64,000 nucleotides of DNA from Deuterostichococcus epilithicus (lineage: Eukaryota; Chlorophyta; Trebouxiophyceae; Prasiolales; Stichococcaceae), in contig JAVTLE010000016.1 in NCBI GenBank assembly GCA_033439295.1, forward strand, positions 1,054,001 to 1,118,000, read 5' to 3'. Under the pieces are notes generated by a model. It was not told the origin of the DNA and searched no databases. It worked only from the letters and a program-made list of their open reading frames with translations. The translations under genes were made by a program, and so were the position numbers. Positions 11,394 to 23,891 of the stretch are shown piece by piece (positions within the stretch are counted from its first letter, which is position 1; every line of letters begins with the position of its first letter).

Positions 11394-12452
11394 ATGCAAA
11401 CGCACCGTGGCGGCGGCACGGTGCCACGACAGCGCGTCTGCTGGCCGCTACCTTCAGGTGCTGCCAATGGACCTATCCAGTGGCGCCAGACTTCAGTCTG
11501 AACATATCTCGGGCCAGGTTAATTTGATGGATCAGTCTGCTCATGGCACGATGATGTTGCCACTTCTAGGTACGGGGTGTGGCGTGGCAGTCGGCAGACG
11601 GCAGCTGCATGTGGCTTGCGGCTTTGCTGGCGGCCGGTCGTCATGGCCGTTGCAGCAGCGTGCGTCGGACGTGCGGCACCGCGTGGAGCAGGTCTTCCAC
11701 AGCGTCGGTGACGCCATCAGGTGAGCCTCGACTGCCTGTGAATCGCCCAGCTGCACCACCTGCAGGCAGTGCGATGCGGACGCAGCATTCCTGCTACGCA
11801 TGGCTTGCAGCAGGAAACATGTCACGGCGTGAAACAAAACTTGGGTCTGCAAGAGCTTTCTCGAGTGCCGGCGGCAGCATCAACGCGTCATTGCCTGGCA
11901 CTGCAGGGTGTCGCCGCCAGTGCAGCTGGCAAAGCGGGCCTATCAGCCAGTCAAGCGGGAATATGACACCCAATTTCGGCGCTTTGCCTTTGTGTATGCG
12001 GACTTTACCAGCGAGGAGACCAAGCGCAAGTGGAAGTGGTCACGGCAGATGGAACGGGAGGCCAAGTTCTGGAAGAGCCTCCTCGTCTTCTTGCAAGGTG
12101 AGCTGCACACGCAAGCGTTTTTGCCTGGAGGCGATGATGCCACCGCCAGAGGCGCTTGGTGACACTACGGCTGTCTGAGTGCATGCATCGCATGGTGCCA
12201 AGCCAGCCAAGCCATCCAGCTGCGCTTTTACCATGACGCACACCCTGAGACCCTGAATACGTGGCTGCAGTGGTGGCGGCAACGATTTTCTGGGAGGCAA
12301 TCGTACCGGTCAGCGCACTCTGGGGCCTGGCCGTGCCGCTGTTTGTGTCCTGGGTGGTCTACGACCGACCGGTCATGAACCCCATCATCGTGGGCCTGAT
12401 GCTCATCTTGCCGTACAAATTCATCCCGGGCGGCGGCTTCCGGTGGTTCTGA
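11394..12452 (+). CDS. Small organelle-type membrane protein, family not recognised
   Basis: Proposed exons 11394-11457, 11591-11720, 11907-12097 and 12271-12452 join in phase to about 188 residues. The N-terminus is rich in R, G, S and H without acidic residues, as in a transit peptide. A charged central part follows (QVFHSVGDAIRVSPPV, then YDTQFRRFAF and FTSEETKRKWKWSRQMER). The C-terminus has two hydrophobic segments, VVAATIFWEAIVPVSALWGL and PIIVGLMLILPYK, ending GGGFRWF. The last two exons are well supported by reading phase and composition; the first exon is a guess. I do not recognise the family. A plastid or mitochondrial inner-membrane protein is an inference from the tail. Confidence 0.65.
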
Positions 12453-12746
12453 GGAATTGCATGTGGGCGTGGTGCAGACGCGGGCATGCAATCACTTGTG
12501 GACAGCCTTTTACGTTCAATTGCGCAGCGTTGTCAGTGTGATGAAGGTGAAATGTAAGCTGCCCACCCGATCGTCTCCACTTCCCCTCCGCTTCAACCTC
12601 GATCCTTGGCGGCCGAGATGATATGATCAGCATGCTGCGCCGAGACAGCAGTTCAGTACTCACCCAAACTCAGTCAAACATTGACCTGCATTCCAAACAG
12701 AACAAGTGTCTCAGCGAATTCGCGAGGGCCTGCGCGAAGTACCCCG

Positions 12747-14621
12747 ATGGCAGTTCGCAGGAGGAGAACGCAACGACCAGCAAAACGACCAGAAGCCATC
12801 CGAGTGCTGAAAGTCAACAGCGAGGGGCAATGGGAGAAGCTGCTGTCAAAGCTCGGAGACAGACTGCTCGTGATACACTTCTCAGCGGTGAGCCAGACCT
12901 TCATCGATGTCGTGCTTCGCGCCAGTCCAACTTGTTGGTCTTTGACCAACGAAGTCGCCAGCGCTTGGCTTACAAGTAGGGCCGGATGACCTTGCCCACA
13001 CATTCTGCTTGTCTCATGGTCTTCCTAATTGGCGTCAGCAAGCTTTAGCAGTTTCTTCAATGAAATGCGCGGTCTCATGCAACTGCGCCGTCAAAATTTT
13101 GCAGACATGGGCGACGCCCTCACAGCAGTTCAGGCCCTACCTCAACGAAGTGGCAAAGCGGCCGCAATTCAGCCACGTCGTTTTTGTGGAAGTTGACGTC
13201 GACCAGATGACGGTGAGTGGGCTGTCTGGAATCCATGTCAGACGCACCTCTGCCATGCTGCATGGCTGCATCGGTTCAGTGTGGCAGGCTGATGCAGTCA
13301 CATCAGCAACATCGGCCTGACTTGCACTTCTGGGTGCTGCAGGAGCTGGCGCAGGGGCTCGGGGTTCAGGCGTGCCCGACTATCGTCTGCTGGAAGAGCG
13401 GCGGCGCTGTGGAGGTGCATGTTCATAAACGCGCACAGCAGTTGCTTTGGCACTAGGTTGAAGATGGAGTGCCCACGATTCGTGTCCGGGCAATCTAAGC
13501 ACAGCATATGCACTGAGATCCGGCTTCCAACTTCGTGATTGCCGGCCGCAGACATCAAAGAGGGGCGAGGGCGCCAACCCAACCAAACTCGTGGAGATGC
13601 TGGAGCGGCATGCGGGTGTGGTTACCGATCGCCTGCTTGAACCAGCAGCTACCTCACACACCCGCATCCCACAATCCCTGATGCTGAGCCGCCTGATGAC
13701 CTGCATTCCACGGGAGCTCTGCCGCCAAACCTCCTGCTGACCCCAGCGCTCATACCTTTCCCGTCTCTCAACGAGCAGGCGCCAAGCCATCACGGCCGCG
13801 GTGGCAGGGCCTGCTGCGCACGGCGGTCGTAGCAGTAGCGGCGGCTGCGGCGGCGGGCTTCGCATTCCAGCAGCTGCGGGGGCAGACCAGCGAGGGCCGC
13901 GCTGCCGCGCTGGACGAGCACCTGAAGGTGAATCCCTCTGGTCGGCACCAGCAGATGCAATATCATTGGTCCACTTGGGTTTTTGCACTTGTAATGTCAA
14001 GCATTCGCTATCGACCTCTTGTGTTGTGACATTTGCAATGCCTGGAATGGGCACCTGCTGCAGATTGGCGGTCTGGATGCTGCTCGCACTGATGAGCGCT
14101 GCGTGGTTACTGTCTGGCTCTGCAGCAATGAGCATCGCTCTGATGTGCAAGCCTGCGTTGCCATGCAGACGGTCAAGCAGAGCCTGGCAATGGCTAAGCG
14201 CCGGCGGCAGGAGAAGATCGTGCAGCAGCTGGAGGCGCAGCTACAGCGGCTCTCGCAAGAGCGCTCGGTGCGCCCTCTGCATGCGCAAATTACCAGCCAT
14301 CACCCACTGGCGTGACAGATTTGAAAGTCCAGAGCTGGTCCAGAGTGCAACTCAGCGCAGGTGGGGTGCAGCGCGCCTGACAACGACACGGATTATGCAC
14401 TGCAGGAGGTCGACAGGCTACTGCAGACGGCCACGCGCAACGCCGCCGCCACTGGTGCGCCCAGCGGCAGCGGCGGCGAGATTGGCGGTGGCAGCGGGGA
14501 GCTGGCGGTTGCAGCAGCCGTCAGCGATTACAGCTCAGATGAGGAGGTGCCAGTTGCTGCTCCGGCAGCCGTTTTTGATAATTCGGAGGACGACTTCGAC
14601 GATGAGGAGGACTCGGACTAG
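12747..14621 (+). CDS. Thioredoxin-fold protein without CxxC, with membrane anchor and acidic tail
   Basis: Exons 12747-12887, 13105-13212, 13343-13414, 13552-13615, 13779-13927, 14169-14267 and 14406-14621 (or from 14361) join in phase, giving about 282 (297) residues. Residues about 15-130 form a thioredoxin-like domain: LLVIHFSATWATPSQQF, then VVFVEVDVDQM, then GVQACPTIVCWKSG with the cis-proline, then a final helix. The WCGPC site is replaced by W-A-T-P-S, so both catalytic cysteines are absent, as in PICOT-type domains. A hydrophobic alanine/valine stretch follows (TAVVAVAAAAAAGFAF), then a basic coiled coil (AKRRRQEKIVQQLEAQLQ) and a tail of D and E. The lack of cysteines argues against oxidoreductase activity; a tethering or scaffold role is inference. 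Confidence 0.8.
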
Positions 14622-14984
14622 GTCGGGCTGACAGCCAGATGACTGTCTGCGAAGGCTGTGTGCCGTGACTCAGCAGTGTGAGAACTGCTCAGATAGCAAA
14701 ATGTTGACGTGGCTGGCAGGGAAGACCGAGTGCAAAGTGCAGTGGAGCGTGTGTGCGGCAAGTCCTTGAACCGTATGTATGTCGCGCCTTTGATTGGCAT
14801 CCAGGCAAAAATAGACATCCAGATGGCACGAGAGGACGGCGCAATCGAAGTCCGAAGAATAACCTGCCCTCCACTACACTCCGCTACAGATCATACAACA
14901 ATCGAAGCTAGACCAAATGCACCACTCTCCGGGCATTACTCCAGATCACTGTCTGCCGCTGCACATGTTGAGAAGCTGATGTCA
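14622..14984. other. Convergent spacer
   Basis: The two flanking genes are transcribed towards this 363-bp stretch, so it should hold both 3' UTRs. No other signal was seen. Confidence 0.5.
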
Positions 14985-16652
14985 TTACTGCGCTTTAGGC
15001 TTGGCAGGCTGTTTCGACTTCAGCAACAGCTTCGCTGCCCCGCTTCCCATCTTGTAGACCCTGCACGTTGGTGGCAACTTGAGTCTTGCTGGAGCATTCA
15101 TGCTGCTTCTCGAATTTGGGACCCGCTGCGTGGGAGGCGCGGCAGAAAACATGCGAGCAGAGGGTCCTGCAAGCTTCGCGTACCAGAAGGCATTGAGCCC
15201 GTTCAGAAGGACGTTTGCGATTCGGTACGACCAGATGAGCCCAGGCGAGATGCCGTTGGGCCGCGGGTGCGCCAGCTCCTTGCCGCTCACCCGGAAAAAG
15301 TCCACCGACATCGCTGACGACACACGATATGCAAGTTACAATCGCAGCCTTTGACTGGCATTCGCCTCCAGGGCAGCAGCATGCTGAGACGATGGCTTCA
15401 GGCTGCTCGTGGCAGGCAGCACCGTTTTGGATATGCATGTGCCGGCATGTTTGTCAGTGCATTATACTTACCAATGCCAAACACGTTTCGTGCCAGAAAG
15501 AAGGTCACGAGCATCGCGATGCCGTTGACGATGTAGGCCGTGCTGTCGGACTTGCCCAACTTGTGCAGCGCCCAGCGCACATAGACGCAGGGCTGCAAGG
15601 AGGACGGCGGGTCAGCATCTCAGCATGCATGGCCAAGACACATTCAGCTGCAGCAGGAGTGTGCACAGTGTGCAGGGTCTGCGCATCGACGCAAACCATG
15701 GGAAGCGCACTGTGGAGGCCTCCCAAAGCAGGAACATCGCCCCTGCAAGCACACGGCGTGGACGCATCAGGCAACATGACTGTTGCATGCTGCTCAACGC
15801 AGCCTGGCGCACAGGCAGCAAAAGGTTCAGAAACGTACGCGCAGCACACGAGGGTTTGAGACTGCTGACCCCGCACCATAGTAGTGGAGGCACCCAGTGA
15901 TGGCACCGTAGCTGTACAGCGAGCAGCACACCAGGGCGTGCAGCAGGTAGGGCACGCCCCACTCCGAAAATTTGGTCACACAGTTGAAAAGGTCCTGCGT
16001 TGGGAGCAAGCACAACTGTTGTTCCCGACATCCGTGGCGCCGCAGGGGCAGCGCGGATGACGGTCTGCCGGCAGTTCCAGCAGTGGCAGCCTTGCTGACC
16101 ACTTGTGAGCGCTGGCAGGCACGAGTCGATCGAGCAGCACGTGCAAGGCTCACGTGCAGAAAGTAGCCCGCCGAAATGCACAGCATGACGCCGGATCGCG
16201 CTGACGTCGAGTACAGCCGGTCGTGCTGCATCTGCGGGTCCCGCAGCACCGCCACCGCGAGCGGCAGCTGCGGATACGGCGGCAGATGTCAGCATGACAT
16301 CCGCTCCGCATGCCCCAGGCGCAAAGACTGGGAGCTCAGAGGACACGGTCGTTGCAGGCGATGCGCGCATTATGCTCCATCAAGTCTCAGCAGCACAGCA
16401 TGCACGCTGACGCATCTGGAGTGGGCGGCATCAATGTGCATCAGACGTATGTGATTCGCCCTCACGCACCTGGATAGCCAAATGAAGCAGGCCGATGATG
16501 CGAATGATGGCCTGATACACATTTCGCTTCAGCGCTTTGGCATTTGCGTCAGCAAAGCTCCGCTCAAGGAACCGCCGTGGCGCGCCACGGTTCAGGTAGG
16601 CTTCGAGGGCTCCGATTAAGGTAGCTGCGCAGCATGAGCAACAATATGGCAT
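14985..16652 (-). CDS. TLC-domain (TRAM/LAG1/CLN8) membrane protein
   Basis: Seven exons on the minus strand join in phase: 16652-16470, 16267-16154, 15994-15877, 15742-15711, 15592-15472, 15313-15184 and 15060-14985, about 257 residues. The protein is hydrophobic throughout and shows the TLC landmarks: LHYYGAMFLLWEASTPCV followed by RWAL, and the ending LNAFWVYKMGSGAAKLLLK with a lysine-rich tail. The block spanning E-A-S-T-P is built from three exons, one only 32 nt long, and reads through perfectly, which supports the model. TMEM56/TLCD-like members act in ER or other membranes and some affect lipid composition. It is too short for a full ceramide synthase and I did not see that family's double-histidine motif, so the substrate is open. 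Confidence 0.85.
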
Positions 16653-17179
16653 TTCTCAATGCTTATTTGACGGCAGTGCATGCGCCCAAAACGGTATGCA
16701 CCAAATGGTGGACCATATCAGGACCAAGCGGGCGTACCGACGAGCACGATTGCTGCGGCAGTGCCTAAGGGTCCGCCTGCTACCCTATCTTGCCTCGCTC
16801 CTGTCATGCGCTCAGCAGGAAATTAAGCTCGGCTGCTGGGCAGCTCCGGAATGTGCAAACAGAACTGAACCCGCGAGGACTCCGCTCAGGCGATACCTCG
16901 CGGAGCCTGCTCTTAGCGTACGATGTCAAAGTGATTTTACACAAATAGGGGAGTCTCGCAGTTGCGTGTGTCGTAATATCTCGCGGAAAGCAATGATTTC
17001 GGTGTAGGGTGGGAGTGAAGGGTGGGCGAAAGGGGGAACTTCGCCTGTCAGTACTTCTGTACAGAAGTGGAAACCCCCTTCGCCTTTCCCTCGAGCCTGG
17101 TCCACTGAGATTGCTGAAGAGTGGACTTTTCGTGAAATGAACCACCACTTGAATGCTGCATCCGTCTATTGTCCACGCT
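16653..17179. other. Spacer between the TLC gene and IGPS
   Basis: It contains the TLC gene promoter and the IGPS 3' UTR. A perfect 16-bp palindrome at 17053-17068 is listed separately. Confidence 0.5.
17053..17068. repeat. Perfect 16-bp palindrome
   Basis: ACTTCTGTACAGAAGT reads the same on both strands. It lies between two genes, about 110 bp downstream of the IGPS stop codon and 400 bp upstream of the TLC gene start. It could bind a dimeric factor or be chance. Confidence 0.6.
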
Positions 17180-20030
17180 TTAGGCTAACAGCTCCTTCAC
17201 TGCGACAGTGGTGTCAGGCTGCTTGACCAGCGACTCGCCCACCAGAATGCCGCCGCAGCCGCACTTCTGCGCATATGCGACGTCCGCCGGTGTGAAGATG
17301 CCAGACTCGCTCAGCATCAGCAAGCCCCGCTCTTGGACCTGCAGAACGCACAATCGTCTGCTCGAAACAGGATGGTGTGTGCGCTGCTCACCACACAGTC
17401 ATCGAACTCTCGAACACGTCGATCAGCTAGAGGTGCCACCACAGAGCCAGCAAACTTTGTTGGGCACGCCCAATACGGCACGCCCAATACAAGACGTACA
17501 CAGCATCTGCAAAGATCGAGACTGTGCATGTGAGACTGGGAAACCCACCTGCTGACCGGCAGGCGACTCCATGATGATGCGTGTGTTCTCCAGCGTCACA
17601 TCAAAGGTGCTCAGGTCCCGGTTGTTGATGCCCAGCAGCACCCGCGCCGGGTCCAGTTCCAGCTTGAGCACCCGCTCCAGCTCGCCGATGGTGTGCACCT
17701 GGGCAGGCAGGCACGTCCTTGTGAAGCCCGCTTCTTTGAGTGGGCTTTGGCGAGGAGCGTCATGCGCCATGCCATGCTGGAGGCGCCCGCAGGAGGCATG
17801 ACCGATGGGCTGCAGACGCGCGGGACAGTACATGGCAAGCTGCGCCGCTCTGCGGATGGTGCAAGTATCCGTGCAGTAGGCGGCAGCAGCAGTGGTGGCG
17901 TTTTCATGCGGCAGACCCTCCGACATTGCAAGCTTTTGGAAGGCCGAGTGGCAGCAGGCCGAAGCGCCGCGCCTCGGTGAGGCTCTGCAGGCCCAGCTCA
18001 CAGCGACCGCAAGCTAAAGCTCTCATCCAGGTGACAAGCAGCAGCAGGGACCAACCGCTTTTTGTTCAGTCTCCGCACCTCGATGAGGCACTGCAGGCCC
18101 AGCTTCTGGGACACCTTGACCATGAGGTCCAGGTCCTTGTTGGGCAGCACCGCCGCAATCAGCAGCACCGCGTCCGCACCGTACCTGCAGACGTGCAGGA
18201 TCTCAGAGGTAAAAAGCTGGCGGGCAGGCCACGCTTGACCAAGGCACGCTGTGCACAGCTGTGCAAGCGGGCCGAGCCCGAGCTGAGGCAGCATGGCAGC
18301 TGCTGCAGCCTGCAATTGGTTGAAGGCCAGGGCAGAAACAGCGAACCGATCCGGATCGCGGACCTTGCACAGCCAATGTCTAAGCCTCCACGATGAGCTC
18401 CTTGCACAGCCTGGGGCAGGACACGGCGTCGGCGGCGCGAATTCAGGGTTTAGTTCTGGTACAGGGCCTCACGCGCGGGCCTTGTACAGCTGGTACGCCT
18501 CCACAATGAACTCCTTGCACAGAAGCGGGCAGGCCACGCCGGCGGCGCGGATGTCCTGCAGGAAGTCGAAGGAACCCTGGAAGTAGCGCGCGTCCGTGAG
18601 CACGGACAGGCACGCCGCGCCGCCCGCCTCATACTGCTGCGCGATCTGCGGCAGCGATGGGAACAGTCACAGCTCTGTCAGAAAGGACGGAGCAGCCGCT
18701 GGAGCAGCAACGTCACAGCCCATCATGCAGGAGTAGCCACTGAGACAGCAGGAGGGGAAGATGAAGTCACTGGTGGGCATCTTTCATCCAGGTGAAAACC
18801 CAAAGCAGCAGCATGGAGACTTAATGTGGACCTGACCACTCAAGGCCATGGCAGGCACGAATGTGCAGCATCACAGCTGCAGTCGTTTTAATGCACCAGG
18901 GGCATAGAGAGCGGCCTACCCTGAGGTGATCGAAGTCCGCCTGAATGACACCCCTGCTGGGGGAGGCCTTCTTCACCTCGGCGATCAGGCCCGGACGGCC
19001 GGTGCGGGCAGCCTGAGAGGGCAGTGGCAACACGCTCAGGCTCGGTCTGGACCTGCATTGCTCGCTTAAGGTGCACGTCTGGGGTGAACTGCCGGCCTCG
19101 TGAGGATTTCGATCATCATTGCTTGCTGGTCCCTCAATGGAGGCAGTGTGCGCAGAACATCCCGAAACGGCTCTTCCGGCAACCCACCGCTTCCCGCAGC
19201 GCCCCCACAAAGTCCCGCCCGGGCCCTGCATCCTTCGCCTTGATCATGAGGCGCGTCAGCGGCTGCCCATACTTCATGTCCTCAACCTCCTGCGACTTGA
19301 ACCTGCGACGCGAAGCGGGATGGTCGGGTGATGCGGAGGCGTGTGCAGCCACCAGGAGTTGGAAACCGGAAGCTGCGCAACTCAAGGCGCTCGACTCTCG
19401 CAGGCTCACCAGACGATCTCCTCCAAGATGTTGCGGGGGGTGTTGCCGTCCGTCTTGTCGGTGTGGAATTTCAGCGGGCCGCACCTATCGGCTCAGGAGC
19501 AAGTTTGCTTGCAAGCAGTGGCTGCTTTGAGCGAGCATGGAGGTTTCAGAGAACCACTCAGTGCGAATGTGGAATTTGATCGGCAGCATCTTGCTTCAGA
19601 CTATCAAGGGCGCCAGTGCATTCATAGCCGCACCCTTGCTGATAGAAGCCGGTGGGCGGACGCCGCCGGATGGACACCTGCAGCACGGTGCAAAGTGCAA
19701 GTTGTGGAGATTACAACGAGGTTGGACCTTTTCCTTGCTACTCGGCATATCTTGACCACCAAGACCTGCCCCACGGTTGCAGCGCCGAAATGGCAGGCAT
19801 GCCGCATGAATGCTCACCTCTTGGTCCTCTTCTAGTGCCTGGGGCGCCTCTGCATCGACGCCCATCGCCGCTCTGGGCACAGCCAGCGCGGTTTTAGGAA
19901 TCCGTTGCCGGAGCGCTGCACTTGTGCACCTCACTGCCGCCAGCACGCGGCCACCGCCGGCCTGACTGCCGCCCTGCACTGGTGCCCTGACGTGGCAGCG
20001 CTCGAGCAGGCCGCTGAATGCGCCGCTCAT
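17180..20030 (-). CDS. TRPC: Indole-3-glycerol-phosphate synthase, plastid
   Basis: Nine exons on the minus strand join in phase: 20030-19818, 19677-19634, 19484-19410, 19302-19188, 19012-18920, 18645-18473, 18184-18079, 17698-17549 and 17338-17180, about 375 residues. Landmarks are [10 protein letters not shown] and [12 protein letters not shown] (plant-type N-terminal part), [14 protein letters not shown] with the catalytic lysines and phosphate site, [40 protein letters not shown] and [12 protein letters not shown]. The first exon ([17 protein letters not shown]...) resembles a transit peptide. The enzyme closes CdRP to indole-3-glycerol phosphate in tryptophan synthesis. The preceding enzyme of the pathway, PRAI, is encoded on the same strand about 33 kb away. 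The start at 20030 is the first in-frame ATG of the exon. Confidence 0.95.
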
Positions 20031-20371
20031 GACTTTCAGCAGCGTTAGAAATGCCTGCAAGCTCCTGTATGGTGCGCAACGCCCTGCACCCGGCTCGGAC
20101 GCGTCTTGAGATGTCGCAAAACACAGCACCGACTCTTGCAGCAGGACTACTGCAGCGTCAGGGCTGTTGCTGTGTGAGCTGAAGAGACTATGTCACAAGT
20201 GTAATGAAGATATGGTGCGCCAGCCGGCTGTGCTGCAGATTCCGTCGTGCCTCGTTACAAGCAGGGTTCTTCACCTTACCCCAAGTGCAGTTCGGCTTCT
20301 TAGAGCCTGCTTGCACCGCTGCACTCCATCTCAACAGCGATGCGATGGAGGGCCGGGCTTCCACCGTAGCC
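20031..20371. promoter_or_regulatory. Divergent promoter region, IGPS and BAG6-like gene
   Basis: Only 341 bp separates the two starts, so this is probably a bidirectional promoter with both leaders. An in-frame ATG at 20345 could add nine residues to the BAG6-like protein. No defined box was identified. Confidence 0.45.
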
Positions 20372-23300
20372 ATGGCGTCGGGACGTATCAAAGTCAAAGT
20401 CAAGACGCTGCGGCCCTCCGTGCACGAACTGGAGGTCGACGCCGACGTGCGTGCGCTTCAATTCTGCCAAGTGCCAGGTCCTCTGCATTCTGAACCTTGT
20501 GTATTTTTGTGGGTACCGGCCGCGACGTCCGCTGTCACTCGTCGATGCAGCTGCCGGTCTCGGAGCTGAAGGACCGCCTCGTGGAGGTCACCGGCGTGCT
20601 GCACGAGCGGCAGCGCCTGCTGTTCGGCGGACGCGTCCTTCAAGACGGCGAGCGCCTGGCGGACCGCGGCGTGCAGGATGGGCACACCATTCACTTGGTC
20701 GAGCGCCCAGAAGGTGCCGCCAACGCTCCGCCGCAGGGCGCAGCGCCGCAGCCAGCAGGTATGCTAGCGCCTGCTGCATCTTCCATCGCACTTGAATTGC
20801 ACGAGCGCGTGGAGGGGTCACACAGGTGCATTCATGCTTGTACATAGCATTGCAACGATGTGCAGGCACGTGCTGCCGGATAACCGTGTGGCAGGGCGGC
20901 GGCGATGGGTACATGTCTCCACACGTTCACAGGCACGGACGAGCAGCCGGCAGCAGGGGCCAACGTTGTCATGGATCAGCTCGGCCAGGTACTACTGGTG
21001 TTCTCACAAGTATGTTACGCCCGCTGTGCTGCGCTGATGAGCCCCATCAGACATATGCTGGGTGAAAGTGGGATGCAGCCATGTGCGAACCTGTCGTTCC
21101 CCTGCAGTTCACGGTGGGATCGATTGTCGCATACAGAAGACGGCGTCGCATGCTTGCAGATCCTGGGCAGCCTCTTCGGCGCCGGCGGTCAGGGCTCAGG
21201 CATGAGCGGCCACCCCGCAATCGGTCATCCGACCAGCGTCAGTGTTGACGCTGGCGAAGCGGGCGCGCAGGCGGGCTACGGAATAAATGGTCTGTTCACA
21301 GCCACGTCAGGCGCCCAGCTGCAGCAGCAGGCCCAGGTGATTGCCATGTTTAAAGTTCTTTCTGCATTTCTCTCCTGCCACTGGCGAGCTCCAGCTGGAT
21401 GGCTGCCAGCGCAGTGCCGGCGGTGGGGCGTGCTGTCGGTCATCGCTGCCCTGCTCTCTTTCTTACGCTCTATCTGCCGCAGCCGTGCTCAAGCAAGGCT
21501 CTCTGCCCCCTCGCAGCAAGCCGCCGCCGCCGCGCAGCAGGAGCGGCAGCCGCGGCAGCCGCCGCGCGCGCTGCTGTCCACCATCCAGCAGTTCGTGAGC
21601 CACCTGGCCGCCCATCCGCCCGCCGCCGCGGCAGCGCCGCGAGCCTCCGTCCCCTACGTCCTGCCAGACGGTGGGCCGGGCGCCGCCAGCCCCATTGCTT
21701 CTGGCGGTGCACAGACAGTTATAGACTACCCAACCTGCTGAGTTGGCCAAACATGCAGCACAGGAAAGTTTGCATTGACGGGCCAAGGTTTTGGTGCACG
21801 AGTGCTCAACCCTTCGGGCTGCAGGCCGGCGGCAGGACAGCGAGCGGCGTTGGTACACAGCAGCGCAGCAGGTGCTGGCCGACGCGCAGCTGGTGCCGCA
21901 GGTGCGGCGGTTCGTGGAGGGGTCCGTGGCGGCGGCCATGGTGGCGCCGCCCGGCAGCGGCGCCGTGCGCCAAGAGACAGGTCAGTCTTGTCGCTTTGGT
22001 GCCTGCGCAGATGAGAGGAGCAGGACCGGGGCAAGGTTGCTGCATCTGCTGTTCGCTCTCCCTGGCACCTGGTGCAGCGCTGACTCTCTGCACAGCGATG
22101 CGCACTTGGCCATCGTTGCTTGGTCTCATGCAGACATGCTAGTCCTGAATAGCCATGCATTTGAGGCACACCCTCCCGCATGCACCAGTGCAGCACAGCT
22201 GGTCTGCTGTCTGTTTGGATATGGCATGCCATGCTGAAGAGGGATGCACAAGTCGGGCACAGGCAGGCTGTGACTACTGCCTGGCATGCTCACAGGCGTG
22301 GGGCGGGCAGCAGGGCAGCAGCAGCCGGGGCTCGACTCCGCGCTGCCGAGCGTGGTGGCGGTGGCGGTAGGGGAGCTGCTGCGGCAGACGGCATCCCTGT
22401 GGGGCGACTCCACTGTCGGCACGCTACAGCAGGCGGCGCAGGCCCTGTCGCAGCTCGCTGCACCGGTCGCGGCCGCAGAATCCTCAGCCGCCGTGGTGAG
22501 CCTCGCCTGGGCACACGCAGCAAGGTCCTCTGTGTGGGCTTGCCTCTGTTTGAAAAACCCTGGACGAGGCGGCTGCGCATATGCCTCCACTCTGTGCCCG
22601 TCAGCTTGCTGCCGGATCATGCATGGTGTGGAGCATCCGCTCTGTGCTACATGTTGAGGTCACACCAGCCTCACATGAGCCATGTGGCTGTCGGCTTGAC
22701 GCATGCTGTGCCCATGCCCCGGCAGTCGCAGGTGCAGGCGGTCAGCGCGCAGCTCTTCAATGCGGGGGCACTGGCCTGGGAGATGTCGCGCCTGTGCTCC
22801 ATGCTGGCGCCGGCGTTGGCGGGCGCCGCGCAGCTGCCGCTGGCCACTGGCCGGCCGGCCTTCGTCAACATATCCGGCACCGCGCCTGTGGTCCCGCTGC
22901 CGGCGCAGATGCGGGCGCAGGCCGGCCTGTTCGGCAGCCCGCTGATGGGTGCGTGCGGCACAACCATGCCTCCATCTGCAGCGCCCGTCCAAAGCTGCCT
23001 TGACGTAGGAAGTCACTGCGGCCCGGACTATGCCCTCGCTCAGTGCATGCAGCAACAGGCAACAACGCATGTGCATCTTGTGCCACAGACATGATATGGA
23101 CATGGACCGAGGGCTGCACTCATTCACAGCGAGTGGCGCACTCCTTGCGCAGGCCTGGGCGGCGGCGCCGGCGGCGCGCAGCCGCAGGGCACGACGCCGG
23201 TCAGCGTGCGGCTGCCGAGCGGCGCGATGGCCACCGGCTACTTCGCCGGCGAAGTGCCGCGCGAGGACCAATTCTTGCAGCAGCTGTCGTACATCCTGGG

Positions 23301-23848
23301 CGGCCAGTTCGGCATCCCACGCCCCGGGGAGGCACCGCCGCCTGCAGCGGCGGCGGCGGCGGCGGGCCGCCGGTCCGGCGGGGCGGCGCCGGGCGCTAGG
23401 CGGCAGGGGCACCGCGCGCAGTCTGCCGCCGCCGCCTTTGCTGCCGCGCCGGGGCGCAACTCTGCTTGGCAAGCCACGCCCGAGGTGCCTCAAGCCTCGC
23501 AATTCCTCCTCGTAGGGTTGCAAACTGCGATGTGTTTGCCTTGAGTCCGTATCATCCACACCCTGATCTTGGCTGACTACTGCAAGATTCGATGCTTGCA
23601 TGCGGTGCTGCAACCATTCGACGATGTTGTTTTTGGCCTGCAGGCTCCGCCAAGCGCTGCAGCTGTTGATGCCCTCCAAGCAGAAGTGGGCGACTGGCTC
23701 CAGCGGTCCACGACACGCACGGCGGCGGCGGCAGGCGATGGTGAGGACAGCGAGATGCCGGACCTAATTTATAATGGCTCCGAGGTGCGTTCATATGAGC
23801 TTGACCCGAGCTGGCCAGTCACCCTCCATTGCTGCACGTGCAGGCAGG

Positions 23849-23891
<43 letters not shown>

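Noticed and set aside
23841-23890. Tandem TGCC run considered as a CRISPR-like or regulatory array
   Set aside because: It is a simple 4-bp microsatellite inside an intron with no spacers.
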